Position numbers and translations under genes: made by a program. A DNA stretch of 64,000 bases. It comes from Gloeobacter kilaueensis JS1 (GTDB taxonomy: Bacteria; Cyanobacteriota; Cyanobacteriia; Gloeobacterales; Gloeobacteraceae). The stretch lies in NCBI RefSeq assembly GCF_000484535.1, contig NC_022600.1, positions 558,001 through 622,000 on the forward strand, written 5' to 3'. Below, one piece after another: positions 49,366 through 57,254 of the stretch (position 1 is the stretch's first letter; each line of letters begins with the position of its first letter). The notes under the pieces are model-generated. The model had not been told where the DNA came from, ran no database searches, and saw only the letters and a program-made list of their open reading frames with translations.

Positions 49366-50237
49366 GGCTGGGCAGCCTTGGCCCAGGCGACCGGCAGCAA
49401 TAAAAACTTTTCTGCCCGTGGCACGTAGGCGCGCTGCAAGAAGTTCTGGTAACCGTTGGCGCGCAACTTGGCAAGGATGCGGCGGTAGAGAATGAGCGAG
49501 GCCCACACCGGCCAGCGCGCATCCGGGATCAAGTAGGCGATGCCCCGCTCGGCTTCGCGATAAAAAGATTCAGCGCGGGCGATCTGAAATTCCATCAAGT
49601 TTGCCCAGCGCTCATCGACGACGTAAGCGAATAGATCGCTCTCGTCGTAACCAAAGCGCCGCAGATCCTCAAGGGGCAGGTAGATGCGGCCCCGCCGGGC
49701 ATCTTCGCCGACATCGCGCAGGATATTGGTGAGCTGCTTGGCCACCCCGAGGGCCACTGCCCGCCGGCGCGCCTCGGGACTGTCCTCGGCCAGGCCCATC
49801 ACCGCACAGGACATCAGCCCCACCGTCCCTGCCACCCGGTAGCAATAGAGGTGCAGCTCCTCCCAGCTCTCGTAGCGGTCCTGGCGCACGTCCATGCGCA
49901 TTCCCTCGACCATGTCGAGGAAGGGCTCGATCTCCAGCGGAAAGTTGCGCACCGTGTCCACGAGCGCCTGATCGTAGGCGTCCTCGGCTCGACCGGCAAA
50001 AATCTTGCTCACCCGCTCCTGCCAGCGATCGAGCACGCTCAGATCGGCTGTCGAACTGAGATCGTCCACCAGTTCGTCGGTGCGGCGGCACCAGGCATAG
50101 ATTGCCCAGATTGCCCGCCGTTTGGCCGGCGGAAACAGCAGTGAGGCAAAGTAAAACGTCTTGGAGTACTCTGCGGTCAGTTGACGGCAGACCTCGTAAG
50201 CGTCCGTGTACTTGTCGCTAGCAAGCATGTACGGCAT
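49362..50237 (-). CDS. crtB: Phytoene synthase
   Basis: ATG 50237 starts a 291-residue enzyme that condenses two geranylgeranyl diphosphates to phytoene, the first carotenoid step. The two Asp-rich Mg-binding motifs are visible: R-R-T-D-E-L-V-D-D and N-I-L-R-D-V-G-E-D-A-R-R-G-R. Other family blocks are EVCRQLTAEYSKTFYFASLL and A-L-G-V-A-K-Q-L-T-N. It overlaps the nuclease start by 4 bases on the same strand. Confidence 0.96.
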   Translation of the reverse strand: MPYMLASDKYTDAYEVCRQLTAEYSKTFYFASLLFPPAKRRAIWAIYAWCRRTDELVDDLSSTADLSVLDRWQERVSKIFAGRAEDAYDQALVDTVRNFPLEIEPFLDMVEGMRMDVRQDRYESWEELHLYCYRVAGTVGLMSCAVMGLAEDSPEARRRAVALGVAKQLTNILRDVGEDARRGRIYLPLEDLRRFGYDESDLFAYVVDERWANLMEFQIARAESFYREAERGIAYLIPDARWPVWASLILYRRILAKLRANGYQNFLQRAYVPRAEKFLLLPVAWAKAAQP

Positions 50238-50669
50238 CAAAGCGAATGGAGAGAAAATCGGCGGTCGTACCAGCCCATAGTTTAGCGGAGTGGATCGCCC
50301 TCTCCATACTGCTCGCAAAGAACCAGGCGATGAAATCGGCTGAGAGGCAGAGATCGTGGCTGGACTCCAGCCGTCTGTGCCGGACAGCCCTCCTTACATG
50401 CCAGCTGTGTCCGAGACCCAGCGGCTGTCCCCCTGCGCCCACAATTCCCATCAAACCCGGCTTTCCTTCGTGCCCCATCGATACAGATTGTAGCGAAAAG
50501 TTAAGCAGGCAGCGTCGTCTAATTTCAGTCCTACTAAATTCAGTGTAATTTTCCGCCAACAGCCCCCCTGGGTAAGTTAGTCTTTTAGGTAGACAGGATT
50601 CGGCTTGGGGGGAAGAAAGCAGGAGTTGCCGGGTCCTATTTCCTACTTACCTACGCTGTATCGGGTCGA
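50238..50669. other. Intergenic region upstream of crtB
   Basis: No protein gene was recognised in this 432-bp region. It contains the divergent promoters of crtB and the 58-residue gene at 50670. Open frames in it lack ribosome sites and family features. Confidence 0.4.
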
Positions 50670-50846
50670 ATGGAAGCGCCCCAGTCCTGGTTTATCTACA
50701 AACTCCCGGATGGCAGTTGTGAGATCAGCCAGGCAGCAAAGCGCGAGACAGTCGAAAGAAGCTGGGGACCGTTCGCCGATCAGCAAACAGCAATTGCCCG
50801 CCGCGTTGGTTTGATCCGTAGTGGCCACTGCAAGCCACGCACCTGA
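50670..50846 (+). CDS. Cyanobacterial-type 58-residue protein (WGPFxxxxxAIARRVGLIRxGxCxP)
   Basis: From ATG 50670 the product has W-F-I-Y-K-L-P-D-G-S-C-E-I near the N-terminus and S-W-G-P-F-A-D-Q-Q-T-A-I-A-R-R-V-G-L-I-R-S-G-H-C-K-P at the C-terminus. To my memory this pattern (Y-K-L-P-x-G-x-C-x-I ... W-G-P-F-x-(S/D)-x-x-x-A-I-A-R-R-x-G-L-I-R-x-G-K-C) recurs in short uncharacterised cyanobacterial proteins. No membrane helix or signal peptide is visible. It could bind nucleic acid, given its basic end, but that is speculation. It lies just before the DUF2854 gene. Confidence 0.6.
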   Translation: MEAPQSWFIYKLPDGSCEISQAAKRETVERSWGPFADQQTAIARRVGLIRSGHCKPRT

Positions 50847-50902
50847 GGGGCAACGAGGGTGTTTTCAGGCATTCTGGAAGAAGTGTTGCCTGGAATGTGA
50901 CG

Positions 50903-51529
50903 ATGAGTGCTGCCGCCCGTTCTGAAAAATCCGGTCTATTCAGTCTGCCCACGCTGCTCACCGGACTGGGGATCGCCCTGTTCGGTCTTTTTGTCGCGGG
51001 CTACATCCTGCAGACCCAGCCGGGGATGGCCGATCTGGGGGCAAATCTGAGCTTTGTGGGCTTAAACTACTTTTTGTTTCCGCTGATTGGCGGCATTACG
51101 CTGCGCTTTGCCCAGGTGCAACCCGCTCCCCAGCTTGCGGCACCCCCTGCCGCCATCGACGCGCTGCGCGCCGCCCAGGCGACGGAGATTCAAAAACAGG
51201 TGCTCACCGACATCACCGGACGCGCCTACTTTAAGTCAAAGCACATGGCCGACGCCCTCAAGCGCATCGGCCTCAGCCGCCGCGACGACGAGCTGCCGAC
51301 GCTGGTGGGCTACCGCGAGGAAGCGGACGACGGCATCTACGCCCTGGTGCTGCGCTTTGAATCGCCCAGGGTGAGCCGCCAGCGCTGGGAAAGCTGTCTA
51401 CCGAAGCTCAGGACCTTCTTTGGCAGGGGCGTGGCCGTCGGACTTGATTTTTTGCCGTTGCCCGCCGGGGCGGCGGAGTCGGAGCTGCTGGTGGAGCTGA
51501 GCTTAAAAAGCGCGGCTGAGCCCGCCTGA
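50903..51529 (+). CDS. DUF2854 membrane protein
   Basis: ATG 50903 starts a 208-residue protein with two membrane helices (TLLTGLGIALFGLFVAGYIL; L-N-Y-F-L-F-P-L-I-G-G-I). The soluble C-terminal domain holds D-I-T-G-R-A-Y-F-K-S-K-H-M, L-P-T-L-V-G-Y-R-E-E and W-E-S-C-L-P-K-L-R-T-F-F-G-R-G-V-A-V-G. This is the DUF2854 layout found in cyanobacteria and in plant plastids. Function is unknown. Its stop is 2 bp from the convergent zinc-ribbon PBP gene. Confidence 0.85.
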   Translation: MSAAARSEKSGLFSLPTLLTGLGIALFGLFVAGYILQTQPGMADLGANLSFVGLNYFLFPLIGGITLRFAQVQPAPQLAAPPAAIDALRAAQATEIQKQVLTDITGRAYFKSKHMADALKRIGLSRRDDELPTLVGYREEADDGIYALVLRFESPRVSRQRWESCLPKLRTFFGRGVAVGLDFLPLPAGAAESELLVELSLKSAAEPA

Positions 51530-51531
51530 TC

Positions 51532-52683
51532 TCAGCGGATCGGCACAAAACCTGCCTTCTCGACCAGTTGCTGCCCCTCGCCTGAAAGGAGCAAGTTGGC
51601 GTAGGCGGCCCCGGCCTGCTCGTCGAGCTTGCCGTCGCGGCGGATGACGACAAATAGCCGCCGGGTGACCGGGTAGCTGCTGTCGCGGAAGGCCGATTCG
51701 TTGACCTGGCCGTTGCTTAAAAACGGCGCTTCGTAGTCGCGGGAGCCGCCCCGCGCCAGGGACAATACCCGCACGGTCTTCTGGCCAATCACCTCAGCGG
51801 CGGTGGCAAAGCCGATGCCGCCGCCGGTGGCTGCGACCTTGCGCAGGGCCTCGGTGGTGTCGCGGACAGTGCGCACGTCCGGGCCCAACTCTGAGCCGCC
51901 CAGCACTTCTTCTTTGACAAAATCGACCGTCCCCCCGGCCCTGGCGTCGCGGCTAAAGGGAACGATAGGCAGATTCGGGCCGCCCACCTGTCTCCAGTTG
52001 GTGAGCTTGCCGGTGAAGATGCCGGAGACTTGGTCAGTAGAGAGGCCCGTTACCTTGATGGCCGGGTTGACAAAAAAGGCGATGCCGTCGATGGCGACCG
52101 GCACCTGCTCAAGGGCGATGCCCCGTCCCTTTGCCTGGCTGTATTCGGCATCTTTGAGCGGGCGGCTCGATTGGGCGATGCTCAACTCGCCGCTAATCAG
52201 CATGGCGATGCCGGAGCCGGAGCCGGGCTTGCCGTTGACGGGCTCGGTATAGCGCAACTTGAAGTCGGGGTGGGCCTGGGCGATAGCGTCTACCACCTGC
52301 GCCGAGCGCAGGGGAGCAAAGGTGGTCGAGCCGCCGTAGTTAAACAGACCAGCCGGTACCTGCTCGACCGCCGCCATCGTGTCGTAGAGCTTGACGTTGG
52401 GCGCTTTGACGAGATTGGAGCGCCTGGGGAGGGTATCTGTGCCGCTGCTGTCGGGCTGGGCGGTGAGCGTGTCGCGGCTAGAAGATTTTGCGGTGCTGTT
52501 TTTCCAGAACAAGAAGCCACCACCCCCTAAAAGCAGCAGGGCTGCCAGGGCGAGCCAGGCGATAGGCGGGATGCCACCGCCGCCTTTGAGGCGCTGGCCG
52601 CAGATCTCGCAGTTGGTGGCTGTGCTCGGGTTGCGATCGTGGCCACACTTGGGGCAGGTCACATAGGTAACGTCAGAAACCAC
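51532..52683 (-). CDS. Zinc-ribbon-anchored phosphate-binding-like (PstS) protein
   Basis: The 383-residue protein starts with GTG 52683 after AGGAG. Residues 10-28 hold a zinc ribbon (C-P-K-C-G ... C-E-I-C-G), then a membrane helix (GIPPIAWLALAALLLLGGGG, about 38-58). The rest is a periplasmic-binding-protein fold: N-Y-G-G-S-T-T-F-A-P-L, I-A-Q-S-S-R-P-L, F-F-V-N-P-A-I-K-V, V-S-G-I-F-T-G-K-L-T-N-W-R-Q-V-G-G and F-S-R-D-A-R-A-G-G-T. The ligand serines of PstS are partly replaced. With the ribbon facing the cytosol and the binding domain outside, it looks like a sensor rather than a transporter part. It follows the tubulin-like gene by 12 bp. Confidence 0.87.
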   Translation of the reverse strand: MVSDVTYVTCPKCGHDRNPSTATNCEICGQRLKGGGGIPPIAWLALAALLLLGGGGFLFWKNSTAKSSSRDTLTAQPDSSGTDTLPRRSNLVKAPNVKLYDTMAAVEQVPAGLFNYGGSTTFAPLRSAQVVDAIAQAHPDFKLRYTEPVNGKPGSGSGIAMLISGELSIAQSSRPLKDAEYSQAKGRGIALEQVPVAIDGIAFFVNPAIKVTGLSTDQVSGIFTGKLTNWRQVGGPNLPIVPFSRDARAGGTVDFVKEEVLGGSELGPDVRTVRDTTEALRKVAATGGGIGFATAAEVIGQKTVRVLSLARGGSRDYEAPFLSNGQVNESAFRDSSYPVTRRLFVVIRRDGKLDEQAGAAYANLLLSGEGQQLVEKAGFVPIR

Positions 52684-52695
52684 GGCGGTATACTC

Positions 52696-55600
52696 CTAGC
52701 TCAGACCAAGCTCTTCTTTGACGTTCGCTTCGATAATCCGGATCTGCTCGTCGGACAGGTGCAATTCCTCCTGCAATTCGAGCAACTGCGCCTGCTCCTC
52801 CGGGTCGATCTGCCGGTCGTTTTCAAGAAACGCCCGGAACATCAGGCCGTACTCGAGCACGGCTTCTTTGTTTTGGGGTTTGGGCATCAGCTGCTCGATG
52901 AGCTGCTTAGATTGTTCTTCGGAGATGCCGTAGCGGGTGCGGAAGCGATCGAGCAATGCCTGCTCAGTCGGGGTGATTGCACCGTCTTTGACACAGCTTT
53001 CGACCAGCTTGCGGTAGCGATCGATGTTGCTGTCGAGGGCCGAATCGCTCTCCAGCAGCACCGTCGGATTGAGCCGCCAGTCGCCTGCCGGGGCTTTTGT
53101 CTCGCCACTGGCAGGCCGCGACGGCGGCACCCAGGCTGGTTTTTGAGAAACCGCTTCGCCTGCAGCAGCAGGCAGATAGAGGTTGTAGGTCTTGATAAAA
53201 TCCTCGATCGCTTCTTGGGCCGTGCGGTAGGCGGGGTTGTCCTCGCCGCCCTCGACGGTGCTGCGGTAGTCGTTCAGCCACTGCATCAGGCGCTGATAAA
53301 ATTCTTGCTTGGCCGCTCGGGTGGCCGGAGCGGTGCCCAGGCGGGCCAGTTCGTCCGCCAGGACATCTTTGAGGCGGCGGTTGGCGTCGTTGAGCAGATA
53401 ATCGGTCGCCGTCCGCCAGTCGGTGCCCACCACCTCGGTCTTTTCGAGGCCCGACTGGCGGTCGCTGTAGCGCAGGCGAATCTCGTCGTAGCCGGTGAGC
53501 TTGTTCTCGATCGAAAACAACAGCCCGAGAGCCTGGCCGAGCAGCACGTTGCGGCGCACCTGGACCTCGTCTTCGGTGGCGGGCATGATGTCGCGGAAGC
53601 GGTTCTCGTCGCTCGCGGTATGGAGCGGGTTGCGATCGGCGTCTTTAACTGCCCGGTAGACGCTGCGCATCCGGGCCATCCCTTCGATGAGGCGCAGCGG
53701 AAAGGCTCCCACTTCCTGGACAAAGAAGATCCGCTGTGGTTCGCCCAGGGGCCGGATGTCCTTGTCGGTAATGGTGCTGGTCTTACGGATGTAGGGCAGC
53801 AAGGTCGCCACCGCCGGATCGTCGGGTTTGTTGCCTCCCTCGATGCCCACCAGCGTCTGGCGTTTTTCGGGCCGGTCGTCCCAGCCCAGGCGCGCTTGAT
53901 CTTGAGAAAAGCGCAAAAACGGCTCCGATTTTTCAAAGGTCGTCTTGATCTGCGCTTCCTGCTGCTCGACCGTTGGATAGCGCTCCAGAAACTTGCGGGC
54001 GGCGGAGACGCGGGTCGAACCGGCCCGGCCCACGAATTCGTCGAGGCTCGCGTCGATGAGGCGCATAAATAGATCGCGGGCTCGAAACGTGTCGAAGCTG
54101 GCTAGATCGAAGAGCCGGGCGTTGCTGTTGGCGAGCACTTTTTCGGAGATCAAGGCTGAGAGCCCATCCTCGCGCTCGCCCACCGTGCTGCGGTAGATCG
54201 AATCGACGTCTTTTTCGTCGTAGAGCAGGATGCCGTTGACCGTGAGCGTGCGCGTCTCGCGCAGGTAGGTGTTTTCTTTGTCTTTGAGCTGGGCGACGAG
54301 GTTTTCGAGCAGGCGCTCGAAGCTCGTCAGCTCGGCGAGCAACCTGCCCACTTCCTCGCGCAGGGCATCGACCAGTTGCACGCCCAGGGTGCGGCTTTTG
54401 ACTTCAACCTTCGAGACGTAGGTCGTCTCGAGGGCCTGCAGAATGCCGTTAAACGTCTCGTCGATCCGCCGCTTGCGATCGAGCAGCAAAAACTGGCGGG
54501 CCTGATCGTCGATTTGTTTGGTGAGTGTCTGCAGGGCGTTCGCCGCCGAGCGCTCGCGGGGAATCCAGTCTTTCTGACGGTCCTGGTCGAAGCGGCTCTT
54601 GTAGTCGTTGAAGACTTCCTGGAGCACCTCGAGAAACTGGCGGGCAAACTTTGGCCCCCGGAAGCGGTCCTCGATCATCTTTGCCACCGTCTCGCGCAGT
54701 TCGCTGCGCTTTTGGATATTGAGGCGGCTGAAGTTGTCCCACATCTTTTGAAAAAAATCGCTCCAGCGGCGCGGGTCGGTGTCGCCGTCGTTGAAGTGAA
54801 CGGCGTATTTTTCTTGTTCGACCAGCACAAAGCGCTGCAGGTTCTCAAACGGGATCTGCAGGTCGTTGCGGCGCTTGCGCAGGCCGGCTATCCAGTCGGC
54901 GACTTCTTTGCTGTAGGGCTTGGAGTTGTCGCCCATCGCAAGCGAGTCGAGCAGCTGGTGCTGGTTGTCCGATTCGGCGAGCATCAACCCCGGCAGCACC
55001 TCGGTCTTAATGAGATCGCGCATCGCCGTGGGCGAAGGGGTCGGATTCTGCCACCAGCGCACCACCTGGCCTGCCAATCTGGAAGCGCAGGCGTTGATCA
55101 CCCGCTCCACCGGAAACTGGATGCTCGACAGGCCAAAGGTGATGAAGCTCTGGGGATAGCCCAGCGGGTCCGGGCTCGACCAGTGCTTGCGGATGTTGTC
55201 GCGCACCAGCTTCTTGTACTGGCTGAAACCAGAAGAAAAATCAAGAAAGATATTTTGGGCCACCATCTCGAGCACCGCTTCGAGGGTGGCGAAGGTGACC
55301 TTGTTGTTGGAATTGCCGACCAGGTAGCAGAAGTTAAAAGGCACGTCGCGGCTCGCTTGATCGCCGATGCGGTCGGAGGGCGAGGTGCTGTACTGGGCCT
55401 CGAAGCGCGTGTCGTTTCGGCTGTAATAATCCAGTTCCATCAAAGCGGCGTAGGCGTTGGCCACTACCCGGTCCCCCAGCCCCGAGAACGCTCCCGGCAG
55501 CACCAGGTAGGCCGACGACTGCGGCAAGTCCGAAGGCGGCACCCAGTCGCGCAGGTTGTAGGCCAGGTCCAGCAGCATTCCTGAGCCCGTACCGCCGGAG

Positions 55601-56106
55601 AGCGAGCCGACCACAAAGATATTGATGCCCTGGTCGAGCTGCACCTTCCAGGTATCGAGCATGTACTTCTCGTAGCCCCGAATCCGGCTGCGCGCCGCCG
55701 CAAAAGCCCCCTTGATCTGCTGGTAGTTGACCGCAAACGCGAAGCGGCCCAGAGCCCGGATCTGACCGGCTCCCGCCAGGATCGAATCGGTGCCTTTAAG
55801 CTGGGTTGGAAACCACTCCGCCAGGTACGGATAGGAACCGATCCGGCTTAGGATCGACTTGGCGTCTTCGACTTTTGTCCAGACCTGCTCGACGGGTCTC
55901 AGCGAGATGTCCTGCTTGAGCACGGTCTGGGGCTCAGAAACTTTTGCGTTCTGCTCGGTGTCGAGGTGCAAAAACGAGACGATCGGCAGCGCGTCGAGCG
56001 TCCCGTAGGACTCGACGATCATCCGCCGGATTTTGATCATGATTTCTTTGCCAGTGCCGCCGATGCCAATGATCACCGTCGGGGTCATCCCGGTATATTC
56101 AGCCAT
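52696..56106 (-). CDS. Tubulin/FtsZ-like (Tubulin_2) protein
   Basis: The 1136-residue protein begins T-P-T-V-I-I-G-I-G-G-T-G-K-E-I, an FtsZ/tubulin-type first glycine loop. Near residues 165-176 lies V-G-S-L-S-G-G-T-G-S-G-M, the tubulin signature for GTP phosphate binding. This is the Tubulin_2 type of large FtsZ-like proteins, proposed from comparative genomics to act in membrane remodelling. A long helical middle follows, and the C-terminus holds two tandem helical modules (TEQALLDRFRTRYGISEEQS; E-E-Q-A-Q-L-L-E-L-Q-E-E-L-H-L-S-D-E-Q-I). The downstream zinc-ribbon PBP is 12 bp away, so the two form an operon. The function is not known. Confidence 0.88.
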   Translation of the reverse strand: MAEYTGMTPTVIIGIGGTGKEIMIKIRRMIVESYGTLDALPIVSFLHLDTEQNAKVSEPQTVLKQDISLRPVEQVWTKVEDAKSILSRIGSYPYLAEWFPTQLKGTDSILAGAGQIRALGRFAFAVNYQQIKGAFAAARSRIRGYEKYMLDTWKVQLDQGINIFVVGSLSGGTGSGMLLDLAYNLRDWVPPSDLPQSSAYLVLPGAFSGLGDRVVANAYAALMELDYYSRNDTRFEAQYSTSPSDRIGDQASRDVPFNFCYLVGNSNNKVTFATLEAVLEMVAQNIFLDFSSGFSQYKKLVRDNIRKHWSSPDPLGYPQSFITFGLSSIQFPVERVINACASRLAGQVVRWWQNPTPSPTAMRDLIKTEVLPGLMLAESDNQHQLLDSLAMGDNSKPYSKEVADWIAGLRKRRNDLQIPFENLQRFVLVEQEKYAVHFNDGDTDPRRWSDFFQKMWDNFSRLNIQKRSELRETVAKMIEDRFRGPKFARQFLEVLQEVFNDYKSRFDQDRQKDWIPRERSAANALQTLTKQIDDQARQFLLLDRKRRIDETFNGILQALETTYVSKVEVKSRTLGVQLVDALREEVGRLLAELTSFERLLENLVAQLKDKENTYLRETRTLTVNGILLYDEKDVDSIYRSTVGEREDGLSALISEKVLANSNARLFDLASFDTFRARDLFMRLIDASLDEFVGRAGSTRVSAARKFLERYPTVEQQEAQIKTTFEKSEPFLRFSQDQARLGWDDRPEKRQTLVGIEGGNKPDDPAVATLLPYIRKTSTITDKDIRPLGEPQRIFFVQEVGAFPLRLIEGMARMRSVYRAVKDADRNPLHTASDENRFRDIMPATEDEVQVRRNVLLGQALGLLFSIENKLTGYDEIRLRYSDRQSGLEKTEVVGTDWRTATDYLLNDANRRLKDVLADELARLGTAPATRAAKQEFYQRLMQWLNDYRSTVEGGEDNPAYRTAQEAIEDFIKTYNLYLPAAAGEAVSQKPAWVPPSRPASGETKAPAGDWRLNPTVLLESDSALDSNIDRYRKLVESCVKDGAITPTEQALLDRFRTRYGISEEQSKQLIEQLMPKPQNKEAVLEYGLMFRAFLENDRQIDPEEQAQLLELQEELHLSDEQIRIIEANVKEELGLS

Positions 56107-56230
56107 CGCCGCTCCCGTCTATTCCCCTTAAAACTAGCTGATCCGGGCGAGCTTCCGTAATTGGAGAGAGGGCCGGGCACTCTTGCTCTGCTAGAATTAA
56201 GGCTTGTAAAGAATTGTGAGCTTTTGTGTA

Positions 56231-56908
56231 ATGGACACGTCCCTGGAGACCGTGCGCGAACAGCTGGCCAGTACCGATCCCAGTCAGCGGATGCGGGCGC
56301 TGGTGGCTCTGCGCTTTTTTAGCGACGAGGAGGCGGTACCGCTGCTCTACCAGGCGATTCAGGATCCGATACCGCTGGTGCGCGTCTATGCGGCCATCGG
56401 CCTGGGCAAAAAGAAGGGCAAGGACAACTTCGATCTGCTCACCCAGCTATTGAACAACGACAGAGATCCCTCGGTGCGGGCAGAGGCGGCGGGTTCTCTA
56501 GGATCGCTGGGCGATCTGCGCGCCGTCGATTATCTGCTGCGGGCCTACTACGAGGACATCGACTGGATCGTGCGCTACAGCGCCGTCGTCTCCCTCGGTC
56601 AGCTGCGCGACGAGCGGGGTTATACGGTGCTGCGCGACGCCCTCACCAGCGCCACCGACATGATCCGCGACGCCGCGATCAGTGCCCTCGGTGAACTCAG
56701 CGACAGCCGTGCCCTCGACGTGCTCCTGCCCCTCGTCTCCAACAGCGATCCGGAGGTGCGCCGCCGGGTGGCCCAGGCGCTCGGCCTCATCGCCACCGAA
56801 CAGTGCCGCGCTCCCCTGTCCTACCTCAGCCGCGATGACGACAAGAACGTCGCGGAATTTGCCCGCTACTATCTTGAAAACCTCGACGAAAAACCGAAAA
56901 CCCAGTAA
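56231..56908 (+). CDS. HEAT-repeat protein (phycobilisome lyase/NblB-like)
   Basis: The start is ATG 56231; a GTG at 56216 is a weaker option. The 225-residue protein is a chain of about six HEAT-like repeats (e.g. DPSVRAEAAGSLGSLGDLRA; I-V-R-Y-S-A-V-V-S-L-G-Q-L; M-I-R-D-A-A-I-S-A-L-G-E-L). Proteins of this form in cyanobacteria include CpcE-type chromophore lyase subunits and NblB, which handle phycobilin. No CpcF-like partner is adjacent. It is divergent from the tubulin-like gene, with 124 bp between starts. Confidence 0.85.
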   Translation: MDTSLETVREQLASTDPSQRMRALVALRFFSDEEAVPLLYQAIQDPIPLVRVYAAIGLGKKKGKDNFDLLTQLLNNDRDPSVRAEAAGSLGSLGDLRAVDYLLRAYYEDIDWIVRYSAVVSLGQLRDERGYTVLRDALTSATDMIRDAAISALGELSDSRALDVLLPLVSNSDPEVRRRVAQALGLIATEQCRAPLSYLSRDDDKNVAEFARYYLENLDEKPKTQ

Positions 56909-56918
56909 AAGCTTTTAT

Positions 56919-56963
56919 GCCCCCCTGTTTGAGTGAAATATCGGGCGAGGGGGAGGGGTTTTT
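56919..56963 (+). terminator. Possible terminator of the HEAT gene
   Basis: CCCCCT (56921-56926) can pair with AGGGGG (56948-56953), with extra G bases (GAGGGG) that allow alternatives, followed by TTTTT at 56959-56963. It begins about 10 bp after the stop codon. Confidence 0.45.
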
Positions 56964-57140
56964 GCTAACCGGCTAAGTTCACAGCAAACAATTTTCTGGC
57001 TGAACGCTGCCTGCGCCAGCGTTGGGTAGAATCGGCAACAACGACCCGGAGTCTGGTAGAGGCAACTTCCAGACCAGATGGAGCGATTTGTGAAAATATT
57101 CTTGCAGCAACTGAGGTTGAGAAGCGCTTCTGGCTGTATC

Positions 57141-57172
57141 TCTCTTGAGATAGAGAGTCGCGTCTCAAGAGA
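57141..57172 (+). other. Perfect 10-bp inverted repeat in the leader of the GT2 gene
   Basis: TCTCTTGAGA (57141-57150) is the complement of TCTCAAGAGA (57163-57172), with a 12-base loop. It lies about 85 bp before the start of the glycan synthase. No T-run follows, so it is more likely an operator or an mRNA leader hairpin than a terminator. Confidence 0.5.
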
Positions 57173-57254
57173 ATGGTACATTTCGTTTTAGAAAAGACCT
57201 GCAGAGGATTCTATAGATCTCTGGCTATTCAAAATCGTTCCACAATCCCTTTAC

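Noticed and set aside
50246..50548. 100-residue open frame upstream of crtB
   Set aside because: It is antisense to the crtB leader, with random composition and no ribosome site.
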